DNA from: Nocardioides ferulae
Lineage (GTDB): Bacteria; Actinomycetota; Actinomycetes; Propionibacteriales; Nocardioidaceae
Assembly: GCF_003660455.1 (NCBI RefSeq)
Contig: NZ_QZVR01000002.1
Span: forward strand, 248,001-312,000
Direction: 5' to 3'
DNA length: 64,000 nucleotides
In this document: positions 28,246 through 38,931 of the stretch, one piece after another
Position numbering within the stretch: the stretch's first letter is position 1
Layout: every line of letters begins with the position of its first letter
Translations under genes and position numbers: made by a program
The notes under the pieces: model-generated
Databases searched by the model: none
Told to the model about the DNA's origin: nothing
Seen by the model: only the letters and a program-made list of their open reading frames with translations

Positions 28246-31083
28246 GTGGCCAAGACCCGAGTTCACGAGCTCGCCAAGCAGTACGGCGTCGAGAGCAAGT
28301 TCGTTCTCGAGAAGCTCAAGGAGATGGGGGAGTTCGTCAAGTCGGCGAGCTCGACGATCGAACCCCCCGTCGAGATGCGATTCAAGAAGCAGTTCGGCGA
28401 GCAGCTGAAGGCTGCCTCGTCGTCCGCTCCTGCTGCCGAGGCTCCGGCCCCGGCGGCCCCCAAGCCCCAGGCCAAGCCGGCCGCTCCCAAGCCGGCCGCC
28501 GCGGCCGCGGCCGAGGCTCCTGCCCCGGCGGCCGCTCCGTCGGCTCCGGAGCCCGCACCGGCGGCCGCCGAACCGGCTGCGCCCAGCGCACCGGCCCGCC
28601 CCGGCCCGCGCCCCGGTCCGGCGAAGGCCCCCGAGCCGCCCGCCGAGCCCGAGGCTCCGGCGGCGTCGGCTCCGGCCGCCCCGGAGGCGCCCAGCGCCCC
28701 CGCCGCGAAGTCCCCGGCTCCGCGCCCGCCGGCCCCTCGGCCGGTCGGGAAGCCGGGCGGCACCCCCCGCCCGGGCAACAACCCGTTCTCCTCCAGCCAG
28801 GGCATGGGCCGCCGTCCGGCTCCCTCCGCCGACCGCGGCCCCGCGGCTCCGGCGGCCGGCGCCGGCGCCGGCGATCAGCGCCCGCCGCGCCCCCCGGCCG
28901 GTGGCGCTCCGGGCCGCCCCGGCATGCCTCGTCCCAACCCGGCGATGATGCCGAAGTCCCCTGCGGCCTTCGGCCCCGGTCGCGCGGGTGGTCCCGGTCG
29001 TCCGGGCGCTCCCGGTCGCGGCGGCCCCGGTGCCGGTCGTCCCGGTGCGCCGGGTCGCCCGGGTGGCGCCGGTGCCGGTGCTCCGGGCCGCCCCGGCGGC
29101 TTCGGGCCCAGCGGCGGCGGTCGCCCCGGTGGCGGTCGCCCCGGCCAGCGTGGTCAGACCCAGGGCGCCTTCGGCCGCCCCGGCGGCCCCTCGCGGCGTG
29201 GCCGCAAGTCCAAGCGGGCCCGTCGTCAGGAGTTCGAGGCCATGGAGGCCCCGACCGTCGGCGATGTGAGGGTGCGCAAGGGCAACGGCGAGACCGTCCG
29301 GTTGCCCCGTGGTGCCTCGCTCACCGACTTCGCCGAGCGGATCAACGTCGACCCGGCCAAGCTGGTGCAGATGCTGTTCGGCCTCGGTGAGATGGTCACC
29401 GCGACCGAGTCGGTCAACGACGCCACACTCGAGCTGCTCGGCGAGGAGCTCAACTACGTCGTGCAGGTGGTCTCGCCCGAGGACGAGGACCGCGAGCTGC
29501 TGGAGTCCTTCGACATCGAGTTCGGCGAGGACGAGGGCGACGAGTCCGACCTGGTCGTCCGGCCGCCGGTCGTCACGGTCATGGGCCACGTCGACCACGG
29601 AAAGACCAAGCTGCTCGACGCGCTCCGCCACGCCAACGTCGTGGAGAAGGAGGCCGGTGGCATCACCCAGCACATCGGCGCCTACCAGGTGATGACCGAC
29701 GTCGACGGCGACGAGCGGCGGATCACCCTCATCGACACCCCCGGTCACGAGGCGTTCACCGCCATGCGTGCCCGTGGTGCGCAGGCCACCGACATCGCGA
29801 TCCTCGTGGTGGCGGCCGACGACGGCGTGATGCCGCAGACGGTCGAGGCGCTCAACCACGCCAAGGCCGCCGGCGTGCCGATCGTGGTCGCGGTCAACAA
29901 GATCGACAAGCCCGAGGCCGACCCGACCAAGGTGCGCGGCCAGCTCACCGAGTACGGCCTGATCCCCGAGGAGTACGGCGGCGACGCCATGTTTGTCGAC
30001 GTCTCGGCCAAGTCGCAGCTCAACCTCGACAAGCTGCTCGAGGCGGTCGTGCTGACCGCCGACGCGTCCCTGGACCTGCGGGCCAACCCCGGCCAGGACG
30101 CCCAGGGTCTCGTGGTCGAGGCGCACCTGGACCGCGGTCGCGGTCCGGTCGCCACGGTCCTGGTCCAGCGCGGCACGCTCCGGGTCGGCGACTCGATCGT
30201 CGCCGGTCCGGCCCACGGTCGGGTGCGGGCGATGCTCGACGAGCACGGCAACGAGCTCACCGAGGCCACCCCGGCGCGTCCGGCGATGGTCCTCGGTCTG
30301 AGCGCGGTGCCCGGCGCGGGCCAGAACTTCCTGGTCGTCGACGACGACCGGATGGCCCGCCAGATCGCCGAGAAGCGCGAGGCGCGCGAGCGGGCGGCCA
30401 TGCAGGCCAAGCGTCGCGTGCGCCGCACGCTCGAGGACTTCATGGCCTCCATGGAGAAGGGCGAGAGCCAGGAGCTCAACCTGATCCTCAAGGGCGACGT
30501 GTCCGGCTCGGTGGAGGCGCTCGAGGACTCGCTGTCGCAGATCGACGTCGGCGACGAGGTCACCCTGCGCGTCATCGACCGCGGCGTCGGTGCGATCACC
30601 GAGACCAACGTCGACCTGGCCGCGGCCTCCGACGCGATCATCATCGGCTTCAACGTCCGGCCCCAGGGCAAGGCGACCGAGATGGCCGACAAGGAGGGTG
30701 TCGAGATCCGCTACTACTCGGTCATCTACCAGGCGATCGAGGAGATCGAGGCGGCCCTCAAGGGCATGCTCAAGCCCGAGTTCGAGGAGTCCACGCTGGG
30801 CCAGGCGGAGATCCGCGCGATCTTCCGCTCGTCCAAGATCGGCAACATCGCCGGTTGCATGGTCACCTCGGGCCTCATCCGACGCAACGCCAAGGTGCGC
30901 GTGATCCGCGACGGCAAGGTGATGGCCGACAACCTCGACCTGGCCTCGCTGAAGCGCGAGAAGGACGACGCCTCCGAGGTCCGCGAGGGCTTCGAGTGCG
31001 GTCTGGTGCTGCGCAACTTCCAGGACATCAAGGAGGGCGACATCGTCGAGGCCTTCGAGATGCGGGAGATCCCCCGGGGCTGA
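28246..31083 (+). CDS. infB: Translation initiation factor IF-2
   Basis: GTPase that places fMet-tRNA on the 30S subunit, 945 aa. The N-terminus holds an IF2N domain ([19 protein letters not shown]), then about 290 residues of low-complexity Ala/Pro and Gly/Arg/Pro repeats (about 60-310), a basic [14 protein letters not shown] segment and a second IF2N domain. The G domain starts at G1 motif GHVDHGKT (447-454), with DTPGHE and NKID following, then domains II-IV. GTG 28246 is preceded by AGAAGGAG. The long disordered linker is usual in actinobacteria. Confidence 0.97.
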   Translation: MAKTRVHELAKQYGVESKFVLEKLKEMGEFVKSASSTIEPPVEMRFKKQFGEQLKAASSSAPAAEAPAPAAPKPQAKPAAPKPAAAAAAEAPAPAAAPSAPEPAPAAAEPAAPSAPARPGPRPGPAKAPEPPAEPEAPAASAPAAPEAPSAPAAKSPAPRPPAPRPVGKPGGTPRPGNNPFSSSQGMGRRPAPSADRGPAAPAAGAGAGDQRPPRPPAGGAPGRPGMPRPNPAMMPKSPAAFGPGRAGGPGRPGAPGRGGPGAGRPGAPGRPGGAGAGAPGRPGGFGPSGGGRPGGGRPGQRGQTQGAFGRPGGPSRRGRKSKRARRQEFEAMEAPTVGDVRVRKGNGETVRLPRGASLTDFAERINVDPAKLVQMLFGLGEMVTATESVNDATLELLGEELNYVVQVVSPEDEDRELLESFDIEFGEDEGDESDLVVRPPVVTVMGHVDHGKTKLLDALRHANVVEKEAGGITQHIGAYQVMTDVDGDERRITLIDTPGHEAFTAMRARGAQATDIAILVVAADDGVMPQTVEALNHAKAAGVPIVVAVNKIDKPEADPTKVRGQLTEYGLIPEEYGGDAMFVDVSAKSQLNLDKLLEAVVLTADASLDLRANPGQDAQGLVVEAHLDRGRGPVATVLVQRGTLRVGDSIVAGPAHGRVRAMLDEHGNELTEATPARPAMVLGLSAVPGAGQNFLVVDDDRMARQIAEKREARERAAMQAKRRVRRTLEDFMASMEKGESQELNLILKGDVSGSVEALEDSLSQIDVGDEVTLRVIDRGVGAITETNVDLAAASDAIIIGFNVRPQGKATEMADKEGVEIRYYSVIYQAIEEIEAALKGMLKPEFEESTLGQAEIRAIFRSSKIGNIAGCMVTSGLIRRNAKVRVIRDGKVMADNLDLASLKREKDDASEVREGFECGLVLRNFQDIKEGDIVEAFEMREIPRG

Positions 31084-31103
31084 ACCCCGCCTGATCGATC
31101 CAC

Positions 31104-31140
31104 CACCGCTCCCCGGCGCCGTTGGCGCCGGGGAGCGGTG
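31104..31140. terminator. Perfect 17-bp hairpin after infB
   Basis: CACCGCTCCCCGGCGCC (31104-31120) and its exact complement (31124-31140) enclose a GTT loop. No T-tract follows, as is common in actinobacteria. It separates infB from rbfA and may be a terminator or partial attenuator. Confidence 0.85.
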
Positions 31141-31178
31141 TCCATGCCTGTGTGACAGCCTGTGTGAGAGTAGGAACC

Positions 31179-31655
31179 ATGAGCAACCCCCGGGTGCGCA
31201 AGATCGCCGACCGGATCCAGGTGATCGTCGCCGAGATGCTCGAGCGACGGATCAAGGACCCCCGGCTGGGCTTCGTCACCGTCACCGACGTCCGCGTCTC
31301 CGGTGACTCCCAGCAGGCGACGGTCTTCTACACGGTCCTCGACACCAGCGGCGACGACGAGGCCGCGCTCGCCGCGACCGCCGCGGCGCTCGAGTCGGCC
31401 AAGGGCGTGCTGCGCTCCGAGGTCGCCAAGCAGCTCGCGATGCGGCACGCGCCGTCGCTCACCTTCGTGGCCGACGCGCTGCCCGAGAGCGCTCGCCACC
31501 TCGACGAGGTCCTGGCCCGGGCCCGTGAGCTCGACGAACAGGTCGCGGCCCGTCGGGTCGAGGCCTACGCCGGCGAGCCCGACCCCTACAAGAAGCCACG
31601 CGACGCCGAGCGCGAGGACGAGCCGGACGAGAGCACCACCGACAGCGGTGAGTGA
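31179..31655 (+). CDS. rbfA: Ribosome-binding factor A
   Basis: Late 30S maturation factor of 158 aa with the KH-like fold: [20 protein letters not shown] near the start, [20 protein letters not shown] in the middle and the helix around [17 protein letters not shown]. The acidic C-terminal tail is longer than in E. coli. The ATG at 31179 ([11 protein letters not shown]) is the family start; the open frame reaches back into the infB terminator and is not coding there. A GCCTGTGTGA direct repeat (31146-31155 and 31158-31167) precedes it. It overlaps truB by 8 nt. Confidence 0.95.
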   Translation: MSNPRVRKIADRIQVIVAEMLERRIKDPRLGFVTVTDVRVSGDSQQATVFYTVLDTSGDDEAALAATAAALESAKGVLRSEVAKQLAMRHAPSLTFVADALPESARHLDEVLARARELDEQVAARRVEAYAGEPDPYKKPRDAEREDEPDESTTDSGE

Positions 31656-32538
31656 GGCCTCCGGGCTGGTCGTCGTCGACAAGCCGGCCGGCATCACCTC
31701 CCACGACGTGGTCTCCCGGGTGCGGCGGCTGGCCGGCACCCGCAAGGTCGGCCACGCCGGCACCCTCGACCCGATGGCCACCGGGGTGCTGGTGCTGGGC
31801 GTCGAGCGGGCCACCCGTCTCCTCGGCCACCTCACCCTCACCGAGAAGGCCTACGAGGCCACCGTCCGGCTCGGTGCGTCGACCACCACCGACGACGCCG
31901 AGGGAGAGGTGCAGGCCACCTCCTCGACCGCCGATCTCGACGAGGAGCAAGTGCGTGAGGTGCTGGCCGGCTTCGTGGGCGACATCGAGCAGGTCCCGAC
32001 GGCCGTGTCGGCGATCAAGGTCGACGGCAAGCGGGCCTACCAACGGGTGCGCGACGGCGAGCAGGTGGAGCTGAGGCCCCGGCCGGTCACCGTGCACGAG
32101 CTGACCGTCGGAGAGGTCCGTCGGGTCGTCGAGCACGGCCACCACTACCTCGACGTCGACATCTCGCTGCGCTGCTCCAGCGGCACCTACGTGCGGGCGA
32201 TCGCCCGCGACGCCGGAGCGGCCCTGAGCGTCGGCGGCCACCTCACGGCGCTGCGCCGTACCGCCGTCGGTCCCTACCGGCTCGACGTGGCCCACACGCT
32301 CGACGAGCTCGCCGACGCGTTCGCCGACGGCAGCGCGGTGCTGCCGCTGGCCGACGCCGCGCGCGCCGGCTTCCGCACGCTCGACCTGGAGCCCACCCAG
32401 GCCGCCGACGTCCGGTTCGGCCGGGCCCTCGGGGTGCCCCTCGACGGGCTCACGGCCCTGTTCGCCCCGACCGGGGAGTTCCTCGCTCTCTACGAGCCGC
32501 GTGGTGGCCAGGCGCGGGCCGTCGCCGTGTTCGTGTGA
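31648..32538 (+). CDS. truB: tRNA pseudouridine(55) synthase
   Basis: Enzyme that makes pseudouridine 55 in the T-loop of tRNAs, 296 aa. Catalytic Asp41 lies in [34 protein letters not shown] opens the protein and [16 protein letters not shown] is the other conserved block. A C-terminal domain of the actinobacterial TruB type follows. The GTG at 31648 overlaps the rbfA stop by 8 nt; the longer frame upstream is an rbfA shadow. Confidence 0.95.
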   Translation: MSEASGLVVVDKPAGITSHDVVSRVRRLAGTRKVGHAGTLDPMATGVLVLGVERATRLLGHLTLTEKAYEATVRLGASTTTDDAEGEVQATSSTADLDEEQVREVLAGFVGDIEQVPTAVSAIKVDGKRAYQRVRDGEQVELRPRPVTVHELTVGEVRRVVEHGHHYLDVDISLRCSSGTYVRAIARDAGAALSVGGHLTALRRTAVGPYRLDVAHTLDELADAFADGSAVLPLADAARAGFRTLDLEPTQAADVRFGRALGVPLDGLTALFAPTGEFLALYEPRGGQARAVAVFV

Positions 32539-32548
32539 GGTTGCTCAG

Positions 32549-32554
32549 TAGGGT
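32549..32554 (+). promoter_or_regulatory. -10 hexamer, leaderless promoter deciding the ribF start
   Basis: TAGGGT ends 7 nt before GTG 32562 and favours it over the GTG at 32535. Confidence 0.5.
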
Positions 32555-32561
32555 GTGCGGC

Positions 32562-33503
32562 GTGCAGATCTGGCGTTCGCTCGACGACGTACCCGCCGAC
32601 CTCGGCCGCACCGCGGTGGTCGTCGGCAACTTCGACGGCGTCCACCTCGGCCACCGCCAGGTGCTGGCGCGGGCCCGCCGGGTCGCCGACCAGCGCGGCC
32701 TCCTGCTGGTCGCGGTGACGTTCGACCCGCACCCGATGGCGGTGCTGCGGCCCGAGCACGCCCCGACCACGCTCACCGGGCTCGAGCTGCGCGCCGAGCT
32801 GCTCGGCGAGGCCGGTGCCGACGCGGTGCTCGCGCTGCCCTTCGACCGGGACGTCGCCGGGTGGACGCCGCGGGAGTTCGTCGAGCGGGTGCTGGTCGAT
32901 CCGCTCCGCGCGGCGGCCGTCGTCGTCGGCGCCAACTTCCGGTTCGGGCATCGCGCGGCCGGTGACGTCGCAACGCTGCGCGAGGAGGGGGCGCGCGACG
33001 ACTTCACCGTCGACGGCATCGCCCTCGACGGCGGTCCCCAGGTGTGGTCCTCCACCTACGTCCGCACCTGCCTGGCCGCCGGTGACGTGGCCGGCGCCGC
33101 CGAGGCGCTCGGCCGCCCCTACTCCGTGCGGGGCGTCGTGGTCCGCGGCGACCAGCGGGGTCGCGAGCTCGGCTACCCGACCGCGAACGTGCCCACCGGG
33201 GGGCTGACCGCCGTCCCGCCCGACGGTGTGTACGCCGGGTGGCTGCGGCGGCTGGACACCGGCGAGAGGTTCCCGGCGGCGATCAGCGTCGGCACCAACC
33301 CCACCTTCGACGGCGTCCGCGAGCGACGCGTCGAGAGCTACGTGCTCGACCGGGACGACCTGGACCTCTACGGGGTGGAGGTGGAGGTCTCGTTCGTCGA
33401 CCGGCTGCGCGGCATGGTGGCGTTCGAGTCCGTGCCGAAGCTGGTCGAGCAGATGGACGACGACGTCCGCCGGGCCCGCGACCTGCTCGAGACGCCCACG
33501 TGA
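32562..33503 (+). CDS. ribF: Bifunctional riboflavin kinase/FAD synthetase
   Basis: Makes FMN and then FAD, 313 aa. The N-terminal adenylyltransferase domain has VVGNFDGVHLGHRQVL and VTFDPHPMAVLRPEHAP, with a SSTYVRTCLAAGDV segment; the C-terminal flavokinase domain has GRELGYPTANVPT and VGTNPTFDG. I choose GTG 32562 (VQIWRSLDDVP), which matches family N-termini and lies 7 nt after TAGGGT. A GTG at 32535 overlapping the truB stop would add nine residues. It ends in a GTGA overlap with the membrane protein. Confidence 0.94.
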   Translation: MQIWRSLDDVPADLGRTAVVVGNFDGVHLGHRQVLARARRVADQRGLLLVAVTFDPHPMAVLRPEHAPTTLTGLELRAELLGEAGADAVLALPFDRDVAGWTPREFVERVLVDPLRAAAVVVGANFRFGHRAAGDVATLREEGARDDFTVDGIALDGGPQVWSSTYVRTCLAAGDVAGAAEALGRPYSVRGVVVRGDQRGRELGYPTANVPTGGLTAVPPDGVYAGWLRRLDTGERFPAAISVGTNPTFDGVRERRVESYVLDRDDLDLYGVEVEVSFVDRLRGMVAFESVPKLVEQMDDDVRRARDLLETPT

Positions 33504-34546
33504 GCCTGACCCCCGACGACCGGGGTGTCGCGTCGGTCGTCGCCGCGACCGACGCGTGGTTCCTGCGCCACGGACTCTCCTACTTCGTGCCCGAGCAGAG
33601 GCGGGGGGCCCGCGAGGGGCTGCGTCCGCGCCGGGCCGTGCCGCTGCTCCTGGTGGTCGTGCTCGTGGCGGCTGCGGCCGGTGGGGCGCTGGCCTGGTCG
33701 GGCGACCAGGCGACGGTGGCGCCGGCGACGGTGGTGACCCTCGCCGTGCTCGCCGGCCTCTGGTACGCCCTCACCACGCTCAACGCGCGTCCGATCGTGC
33801 ACTGGGCGCTGGCCCGCACCTTCGGCAGCCTGCGCACCCTGCTGCCGATGATGACCCGGGCGCTGCCGCTGCTGCTGCTGTTCGTCACGTTCCTGTTCAT
33901 CAACGGGGAGGCCTGGCAGATGGCCGCCGACCTGAGCCCCGGCACGTTGTGGCTGGTCGCGCTGCTCTTCGGGCTGATGGCCGGCGCGTTCCTGCTCGTC
34001 CGGCTCCCCGAGGAGGTCGACCGCACCGACGACGCGGTCGACGACGACTTCCTGCTGCGGGCCTGCGCCGGCACCCCGCTGGAGCAGGTGTGTCGCGACC
34101 TGGTCGACGACCCCGGCGCCGACCCGGCCTCCTACGCGGAGGTGCGGGGCTTCGAGCGCTGGAACCTGGTGCTGGTGCTGGTGATCGTCCAGGCCGTCCA
34201 GGTGCTGCTGCTGGTGCTCTCCGTGCTGGTGTTCTTCCTGGTCTTCGGCGGGCTGGTGATGGACACCGAGCTGCAGTCGGGCTGGACCGGCATCCCCGAG
34301 GACGACATCCGCTCGCTCCCCTACCTCTCCCAGGTGTCGGTGCCGCTGTTCCAGGTCTCGCTGTTCCTCGCGGCGTTCTCGGCGCTCTACCTCACCGTGT
34401 CGACGGTCACCGACGAGACCTACCGAGCGCAGTTCTTCGGCAGCGTGGTGCGCGAGCTCGAGCGTGCCGTCGGCGTGCGCGCGGTCTACCTGTGCCTGCG
34501 CGACCGGCAGTCGCCGGAACCCTCCGGGCCCTCCGCTACACCCTGA
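33500..34546 (+). CDS. Hypothetical multi-pass membrane protein
   Basis: A 348-residue protein with six or seven hydrophobic stretches: [96 protein letters not shown] and [21 protein letters not shown] soluble loop with many Asp/Glu residues (about 175-215) separates the halves. No known family motif is apparent to me. The GTG start overlaps the ribF stop by 4 nt, so it is co-translated with ribF. Its 3' end overlaps the convergent response regulator by 11 nt. Confidence 0.75.
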   Translation: MSLTPDDRGVASVVAATDAWFLRHGLSYFVPEQRRGAREGLRPRRAVPLLLVVVLVAAAAGGALAWSGDQATVAPATVVTLAVLAGLWYALTTLNARPIVHWALARTFGSLRTLLPMMTRALPLLLLFVTFLFINGEAWQMAADLSPGTLWLVALLFGLMAGAFLLVRLPEEVDRTDDAVDDDFLLRACAGTPLEQVCRDLVDDPGADPASYAEVRGFERWNLVLVLVIVQAVQVLLLVLSVLVFFLVFGGLVMDTELQSGWTGIPEDDIRSLPYLSQVSVPLFQVSLFLAAFSALYLTVSTVTDETYRAQFFGSVVRELERAVGVRAVYLCLRDRQSPEPSGPSATP

Positions 34547-35177
34547 GCCAGGCCAGCACGGCCCGCACCCGCCGGTGGTCGTCGGAGTCCAGCGGCAGGT
34601 CCAGCTTCGTGAAGATGCTGTTGATGTGCTTGGCCACGGCCTTCTCGGTCACCACCAGGTGGTGCGCGATCGCCGCGTTGGAGCGGCCCTCGGCCATCAG
34701 CGCCAGCACCTCACGCTCCCGGGGCGAGAGCCGGTCGAGCGGCTCCTCGCGGTGGTGCGCCATGATCGCGGCGACCACCTCCGGGTCGAGCACGGTGCCG
34801 CCGGCGAGCACCCGGCGTACCGCCTCGAGGAAGTCGCGGACGTCGGCGACCCGGTCCTTGAGCAGGTAGCCCACCGCCCCGGCACCGCTGGCCAGCAGCT
34901 CGCGGGCGTAGAGCCGCTCGACGTACTGGGAGAGCACCAGCACCGGGAACGCCGGGCGCTCCCGGCGGGCGGCCACGGCCGCGACCAGGCCCTCGTCGGT
35001 GTACGACGGGGGAAGCCGGACGTCGAGCACGGCACCGTCGAGGGTGGGGTCGGCGAGCGCGGCGGCGAGGTCGTCGGCGTGGTCGACGGCCCGCGCGACC
35101 TCGAAGCCGCCACCTTCCAGCAGTTGGGTCAGGCCGGCCCGGAGGAGTGCGTTGTCTTCGGCGAGGGCAAGGCGCAC
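34536..35177 (-). CDS. Two-component response regulator, NarL/FixJ (LuxR) type
   Basis: A 213-residue regulator. The receiver domain starts [16 protein letters not shown], with acidic residues E7/D8, phosphoacceptor Asp52 in [10 protein letters not shown] and the switch Lys in GYLLKDRV. The C-terminal LuxR domain reads [20 protein letters not shown] followed by [19 protein letters not shown] 35177 is used because the receiver fold begins there. The preceding kinase gene overlaps it by 49 nt, so expression is surely coupled. Confidence 0.92.
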   Translation of the reverse strand: MRLALAEDNALLRAGLTQLLEGGGFEVARAVDHADDLAAALADPTLDGAVLDVRLPPSYTDEGLVAAVAARRERPAFPVLVLSQYVERLYARELLASGAGAVGYLLKDRVADVRDFLEAVRRVLAGGTVLDPEVVAAIMAHHREEPLDRLSPREREVLALMAEGRSNAAIAHHLVVTEKAVAKHINSIFTKLDLPLDSDDHRRVRAVLAWLRV

Positions 35178-36307
35178 GGGACCTCCAACGACACGACGGT
35201 CGGCCCGCCGCCGGGGCTCGACACCTCCATCCTGCCGTCGAAGGCGCCCAACCGGCGCGCGACTCCCCGCAGACCGGTGCCGCGGTCGGGGTCGGCGCCG
35301 CCGATGCCGTCGTCGGTGACCGTCGCCCGCAGCAGCCCGTCGCGGTGCTCCAGGTGCACCCCAGCCCGGGTGGGGCGGGCGTGCTTGGTGGCGTTGGCCA
35401 GGCACTCGGCCACCGCGAAGTAGAGCGCCGACTCGACCGGTGCGGGGGCCCGGCCCGGCACGCCGCCGGTGACGTCGACCGGGATCGTGAGGTCCAGCGC
35501 GAGCGCCCGCACCGCGCCGTCGAGGCCCCGATCGGCCAGGACCGGTGGGTGGATGCCCCGCACCAGCGACCTGAGGTCGCCGAGCGCGGCGGTGGTGGCC
35601 TGGCGTGCCTCGCCGACCCTGCGGCGGGCGGCCTCGGGGTCGTCGTCGAACATCTCCTCGGCCATGCCGAGGCTCATCGACAGGGCCACCAGCCGGGCCT
35701 GGGGTCCGTCGTGCAGGTCGCGCTCGAGGCGGCGCAGCTCCGCTGCCGAGTGGTCCACGACGTCGGCGCGGCTCTGTGCGAGCACCTGCACCCGGCGCTC
35801 GAGGAGCTCGGTGCTGCCGTAGGTGAGCAGGCCGCGGTCCACCAGCGCGCGGATGCGCAGCAGCGGGCCTGTCCCGAACCACCAGAGGAACCCGGTGACC
35901 ACGGCGAGCAGCAGCACCACGACCACCAGCGAGAGCACCCAGCCGTAGCTGATCGCCCACAGCAGCCACAGCAGGTCGCGCCAGGTCATCGGGTCGGCGG
36001 CCCGGGTGCGCAGCCGGGGGAGCACCCCGTGCGGGGGCAGCGGGCGGTACGGCGTGGGGACCGGCGAGCCGAGCACCCGGGCGGCGACCCGACGCTGACG
36101 CTGCGCGATCGCGCGCAGCGCGGCCAGCCCCGCGATCACCAGCGGGATGCCGATCCAGACCACGACGAGCAGCGCGCCGACCAGCACGAGCACCAGCGTG
36201 ACCAGCAGGGGGACCAGCAGCAGCAGCTGTTCGGCGGCGTAGCCGGTGAGCCGGAGCGGGCCGGGTCGGGAGGGCTCTCCTCCGGAGTCGTGCTCGCTGC
36301 CGGCCAT
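35129..36307 (-). CDS. Two-component sensor histidine kinase, NarL partner type (HisKA_3)
   Basis: A 392-residue membrane sensor. After a short cytosolic lead are two hydrophobic stretches near residues 22-55 ([20 protein letters not shown]) and more near 110-145 ([20 protein letters not shown]), with a basic loop between. The dimerisation helix with the phosphorylated His is [20 protein letters not shown]. The ATPase has the N box [12 protein letters not shown] and G boxes [18 protein letters not shown]. No large extracellular domain is seen, so it likely senses a membrane signal. ATG 36307; a GTG at 36316 is an alternative. Confidence 0.9.
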   Translation of the reverse strand: MAGSEHDSGGEPSRPGPLRLTGYAAEQLLLLVPLLVTLVLVLVGALLVVVWIGIPLVIAGLAALRAIAQRQRRVAARVLGSPVPTPYRPLPPHGVLPRLRTRAADPMTWRDLLWLLWAISYGWVLSLVVVVLLLAVVTGFLWWFGTGPLLRIRALVDRGLLTYGSTELLERRVQVLAQSRADVVDHSAAELRRLERDLHDGPQARLVALSMSLGMAEEMFDDDPEAARRRVGEARQATTAALGDLRSLVRGIHPPVLADRGLDGAVRALALDLTIPVDVTGGVPGRAPAPVESALYFAVAECLANATKHARPTRAGVHLEHRDGLLRATVTDDGIGGADPDRGTGLRGVARRLGAFDGRMEVSSPGGGPTVVSLEVPCALPSPKTTHSSGPA

Positions 36308-36349
36308 GCTGCTCACCGCTCCATCCTCGCGCACCAGGGCGGCCGGCGC

Positions 36350-36367
36350 GGTGGTGCCAGCACCACC
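36350..36367. promoter_or_regulatory. Inverted repeat between kinase and MMPL genes
   Basis: GGTGGTGC-CA-GCACCACC is a perfect 8-bp dyad in the 157-nt divergent gap. It could be the binding site of the adjacent response regulator; this is inference. Confidence 0.35.
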
Positions 36368-36464
36368 TCGTGCCGGGGGGTGCACGCCCCTGACGGCGGG
36401 CCCCGACGGCGGTTGGCTGGATCGTGCAGCCGGGACGCGCCCGGCAGTTCGAGAGGAGCCGTCG

Positions 36465-38660
36465 ATGTCCCGACCGCGATCGCTGTCCGCCGTTCCCTTG
36501 CGGGCGACCCGGTGGAGCGCCCAGCACCCGTGGCGGGCGATCCTGGGGTGGTTGGTGCTGGTGGTGGCCGCCGTCGCCGCGGGCTCGCTGGTCTCGACCC
36601 AGGAGGCGCAGGACGAGGACTGGCGGCACGGCGAGTCCGGCCGAGCCGAGGCGCTGGTCGCCGAGGCCGGCCTCGAGGAGCCGCCGTCGGAGAGCGTGCT
36701 GATCACCGCCCGCTCCGGCCCCCTGGACGTGGGCGAGGCCCGCAGGGCCGCCGCCGACCTCGCCGCGGCGATCGGCACGCTGGCCGGGGTGGACGCGGTG
36801 TCCGAACCGATGGTGGGCGGCGGCGGTGACGCACTGCTCGTCTCGGTCACGCTCGACCCGGACCTGGAGGACGCCGGCCCGATCGTCGCGGCGACCGAGG
36901 AGGTGGCCGCGGCCCATCCCGGACTGGTGGTCCGCCAGGCCGGAGAGCTCACCGTGGACGGTGCGATCGACGACCGGGTCGCCGACGACCTCCGGTCCGC
37001 GGAGCTGACCAGCGTGCCGGTCACGCTGCTGTTGATGCTGCTGGCCTTCGGGGCGCTGATCGCGGCGGGACTGCCGGTGCTGCTCGCGGCCACGAGCGTG
37101 GCCGCGACGATCGGGCTGATGGTGCCGATCTCGCACCTGGTGCCGAACGACCCCACCGTGACCAGCATGGTGGTCCTGGTGGGCATGGCCGTGGGCGTCG
37201 ACTACTCGCTGTTCTACCTCAAGCGGGAGCGGCAGGAGCGGGCCGCGGGCCGCACCCACCTCGACGCCGTCGAGATCGCGGCCGCCACCTCCGGGCACGC
37301 CATCCTGGTCTCGGGCGGTGCGGTGATCTGCTCGATGGCCGGGCTGTTCGTGCTCGGGGACGCGACGTTCAACTCGCTCGCGGTCGGCTCGATCCTGGTC
37401 GTGGCGATCGCCGTGCTCGGGTCGATCACGGTGCTGCCCGCACTGCTGGCCAGGCTGGGCCGCTGGGTCGACCGGCCGCGGGTGCCGCTGCTGTGGCGGC
37501 TGACCTCCCGGGTCCGTCGTGGCAGCGTCAGCGGCCGCCTGCTGACACCGGTGGTGCGGCACCCCGTGGCCGCCCTGGCCGTGTCCGTGCTGGCCGTGGG
37601 GGCCATGGCCTGGCCGGTGCTCGGCATGAAGACGCACAGCTCGAGCCTCGAGACGCTGCCCGGCTCGATCGGCGAGGTCCAGACCCTGCGCGCGATCACC
37701 ACGGCGTTCCCCTCCGAGGGGACCGTGGCCGAGGTCGTCGTCCACGCGCCTCGCGAGCAGCGTGCCGAGGTCGAGCAGGCGCTGCTCGGGCTCGAGGAGC
37801 GGGCGGCGGCCTCGCCGCTGCTGGACGGAGCCGAGGTGCCGGTGCGGGTCTCGGAGGACGGACAGACCTCGCTGCTGCTGCTCTCGATGCCGTACGACGA
37901 GTCCGACCCGCGCGTGGAACAGGCATTGGAGCTGCTGCGCACCGACCTCGCCCCCGCCGCGGTGGCCGGGGTGGCCGGTGCCGAGGTGGCCGTCGGCGGC
38001 GACGCTGCGTCCTCGGTCGACTTCGCCGGCCTGCTGCGCGAGCGGCTGCCGGTGGTGGTGGGCCTGGTGCTGTTGTTGACCCTGCTGGTGATGGGCACGA
38101 CGTTCCGCAGCGTGCCGATCGCCCTGGTCTCGGCGGCGCTGAACCTGGCCTCGGTCGGCGTGGCGTTCGGGCTGATGACGCTGGTGTTCCAGCACGGCCA
38201 CCTGGAGGGGCTGCTCGACTTCACCAGCCCGGGCTTCGTGATCAGCTGGCTGCCGGTGTTCGTGCTGGTGGTGCTGGTCGGGCTGTCGATGGACTACCAC
38301 GTGTTCGTGCTGAGCCGGGTCCGTGAGCTCGTCGACGCCGGGGTGCCGTCGCGGCTCGCGGTGCGCCGCGGCATCGCCGACACCGCCGGGGTCGTGACCA
38401 GCGCCGCCGCGGTCATGGTGTCGGTGTTCGCGATCTTCGCGACCCTGTCGATGCTCGAGATGAAGATGATGGGGGTGGCGCTGAGCGTCGCGATCCTGCT
38501 CGACGCGACCCTGGTGCGCCTGGTGATGCTGCCGGCGGTGCTGGTGCTGCTCGGCGACCGGGCCTGGTGGCCCGCCCGGCCGGCCCCAGCGGCCGTGGAT
38601 CGGACGACCTCAGGCGTCGAGGTCCTTCTCGACCAGCGCGGCGATCGCGTCGACGTCTGA
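36465..38660 (+). CDS. MMPL/RND-family transporter
   Basis: Export protein of 731 aa in the MMPL family. The fold shows a first membrane helix ([20 protein letters not shown]), an extracytoplasmic porter domain, five helices around [20 protein letters not shown] and [20 protein letters not shown], then a repeat of the same plan with [20 protein letters not shown] near residues 603-622. The GxDYxxFxxxR motifs carry the Asp-Tyr pairs used for proton coupling. ATG 36465 follows GAGAGGAG. Divergent to the two-component system, which may control it. The last 51 nt overlap the HPr gene on the other strand. Confidence 0.9.
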   Translation: MSRPRSLSAVPLRATRWSAQHPWRAILGWLVLVVAAVAAGSLVSTQEAQDEDWRHGESGRAEALVAEAGLEEPPSESVLITARSGPLDVGEARRAAADLAAAIGTLAGVDAVSEPMVGGGGDALLVSVTLDPDLEDAGPIVAATEEVAAAHPGLVVRQAGELTVDGAIDDRVADDLRSAELTSVPVTLLLMLLAFGALIAAGLPVLLAATSVAATIGLMVPISHLVPNDPTVTSMVVLVGMAVGVDYSLFYLKRERQERAAGRTHLDAVEIAAATSGHAILVSGGAVICSMAGLFVLGDATFNSLAVGSILVVAIAVLGSITVLPALLARLGRWVDRPRVPLLWRLTSRVRRGSVSGRLLTPVVRHPVAALAVSVLAVGAMAWPVLGMKTHSSSLETLPGSIGEVQTLRAITTAFPSEGTVAEVVVHAPREQRAEVEQALLGLEERAAASPLLDGAEVPVRVSEDGQTSLLLLSMPYDESDPRVEQALELLRTDLAPAAVAGVAGAEVAVGGDAASSVDFAGLLRERLPVVVGLVLLLTLLVMGTTFRSVPIALVSAALNLASVGVAFGLMTLVFQHGHLEGLLDFTSPGFVISWLPVFVLVVLVGLSMDYHVFVLSRVRELVDAGVPSRLAVRRGIADTAGVVTSAAAVMVSVFAIFATLSMLEMKMMGVALSVAILLDATLVRLVMLPAVLVLLGDRAWWPARPAPAAVDRTTSGVEVLLDQRGDRVDV

Positions 38661-38867
38661 CTGGCTGTCGCCCGACACCTCGACGGTCGCCCCGAACCCG
38701 GCCCCCAGGGTCATGATCAGCAGCGCCGAGCTGGCGTCGACCGGCTCGTCACCGGGCAGGCCGATCAGCACCTCGGAGTCGAGCTCGCCGGCCGCCTCGG
38801 AGATGATCGAGGCAGGACGGGCGTGCAGGCCGACGGTGGAGCCGACGACGACGGTCTTGGTGGGCAT
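38610..38867 (-). CDS. ptsH: PTS phosphocarrier protein HPr
   Basis: An 85-residue phosphocarrier that takes phosphate from EI on His15 (GLHARPAS) and gives it to EIIA domains. Ser46 lies in DASSALLIM, but the surrounding kinase/phosphatase recognition sequence differs from Firmicutes. AAGGAG precedes the ATG. It is the last gene of the deoR-fruK-ptsH transcript, 64 nt after fruK. Its 3' end overlaps the convergent MMPL gene by 51 nt. Confidence 0.95.
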   Translation of the reverse strand: MPTKTVVVGSTVGLHARPASIISEAAGELDSEVLIGLPGDEPVDASSALLIMTLGAGFGATVEVSGDSQSDVDAIAALVEKDLDA

Positions 38868-38931
38868 GGGCTCTCCTTGGTGAGGGCGGCTGATGGTGCC
38901 TGGGGCGGTGCGACGGGTCGGGCAGGGGCAC

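Noticed and set aside
27625-30246. An 873-codon minus-strand frame over ylxR and infB
   Set aside because: Antisense of infB; the Gly/Arg-rich translation arises from the IF2 linker repeats.
34536-38300. A 1254-codon open frame on the minus strand
   Set aside because: Only its last part (34536-35177) is the response regulator; the rest is frame shadow over the kinase and antisense to the MMPL gene, with low-complexity Arg/His/Gln sequence.
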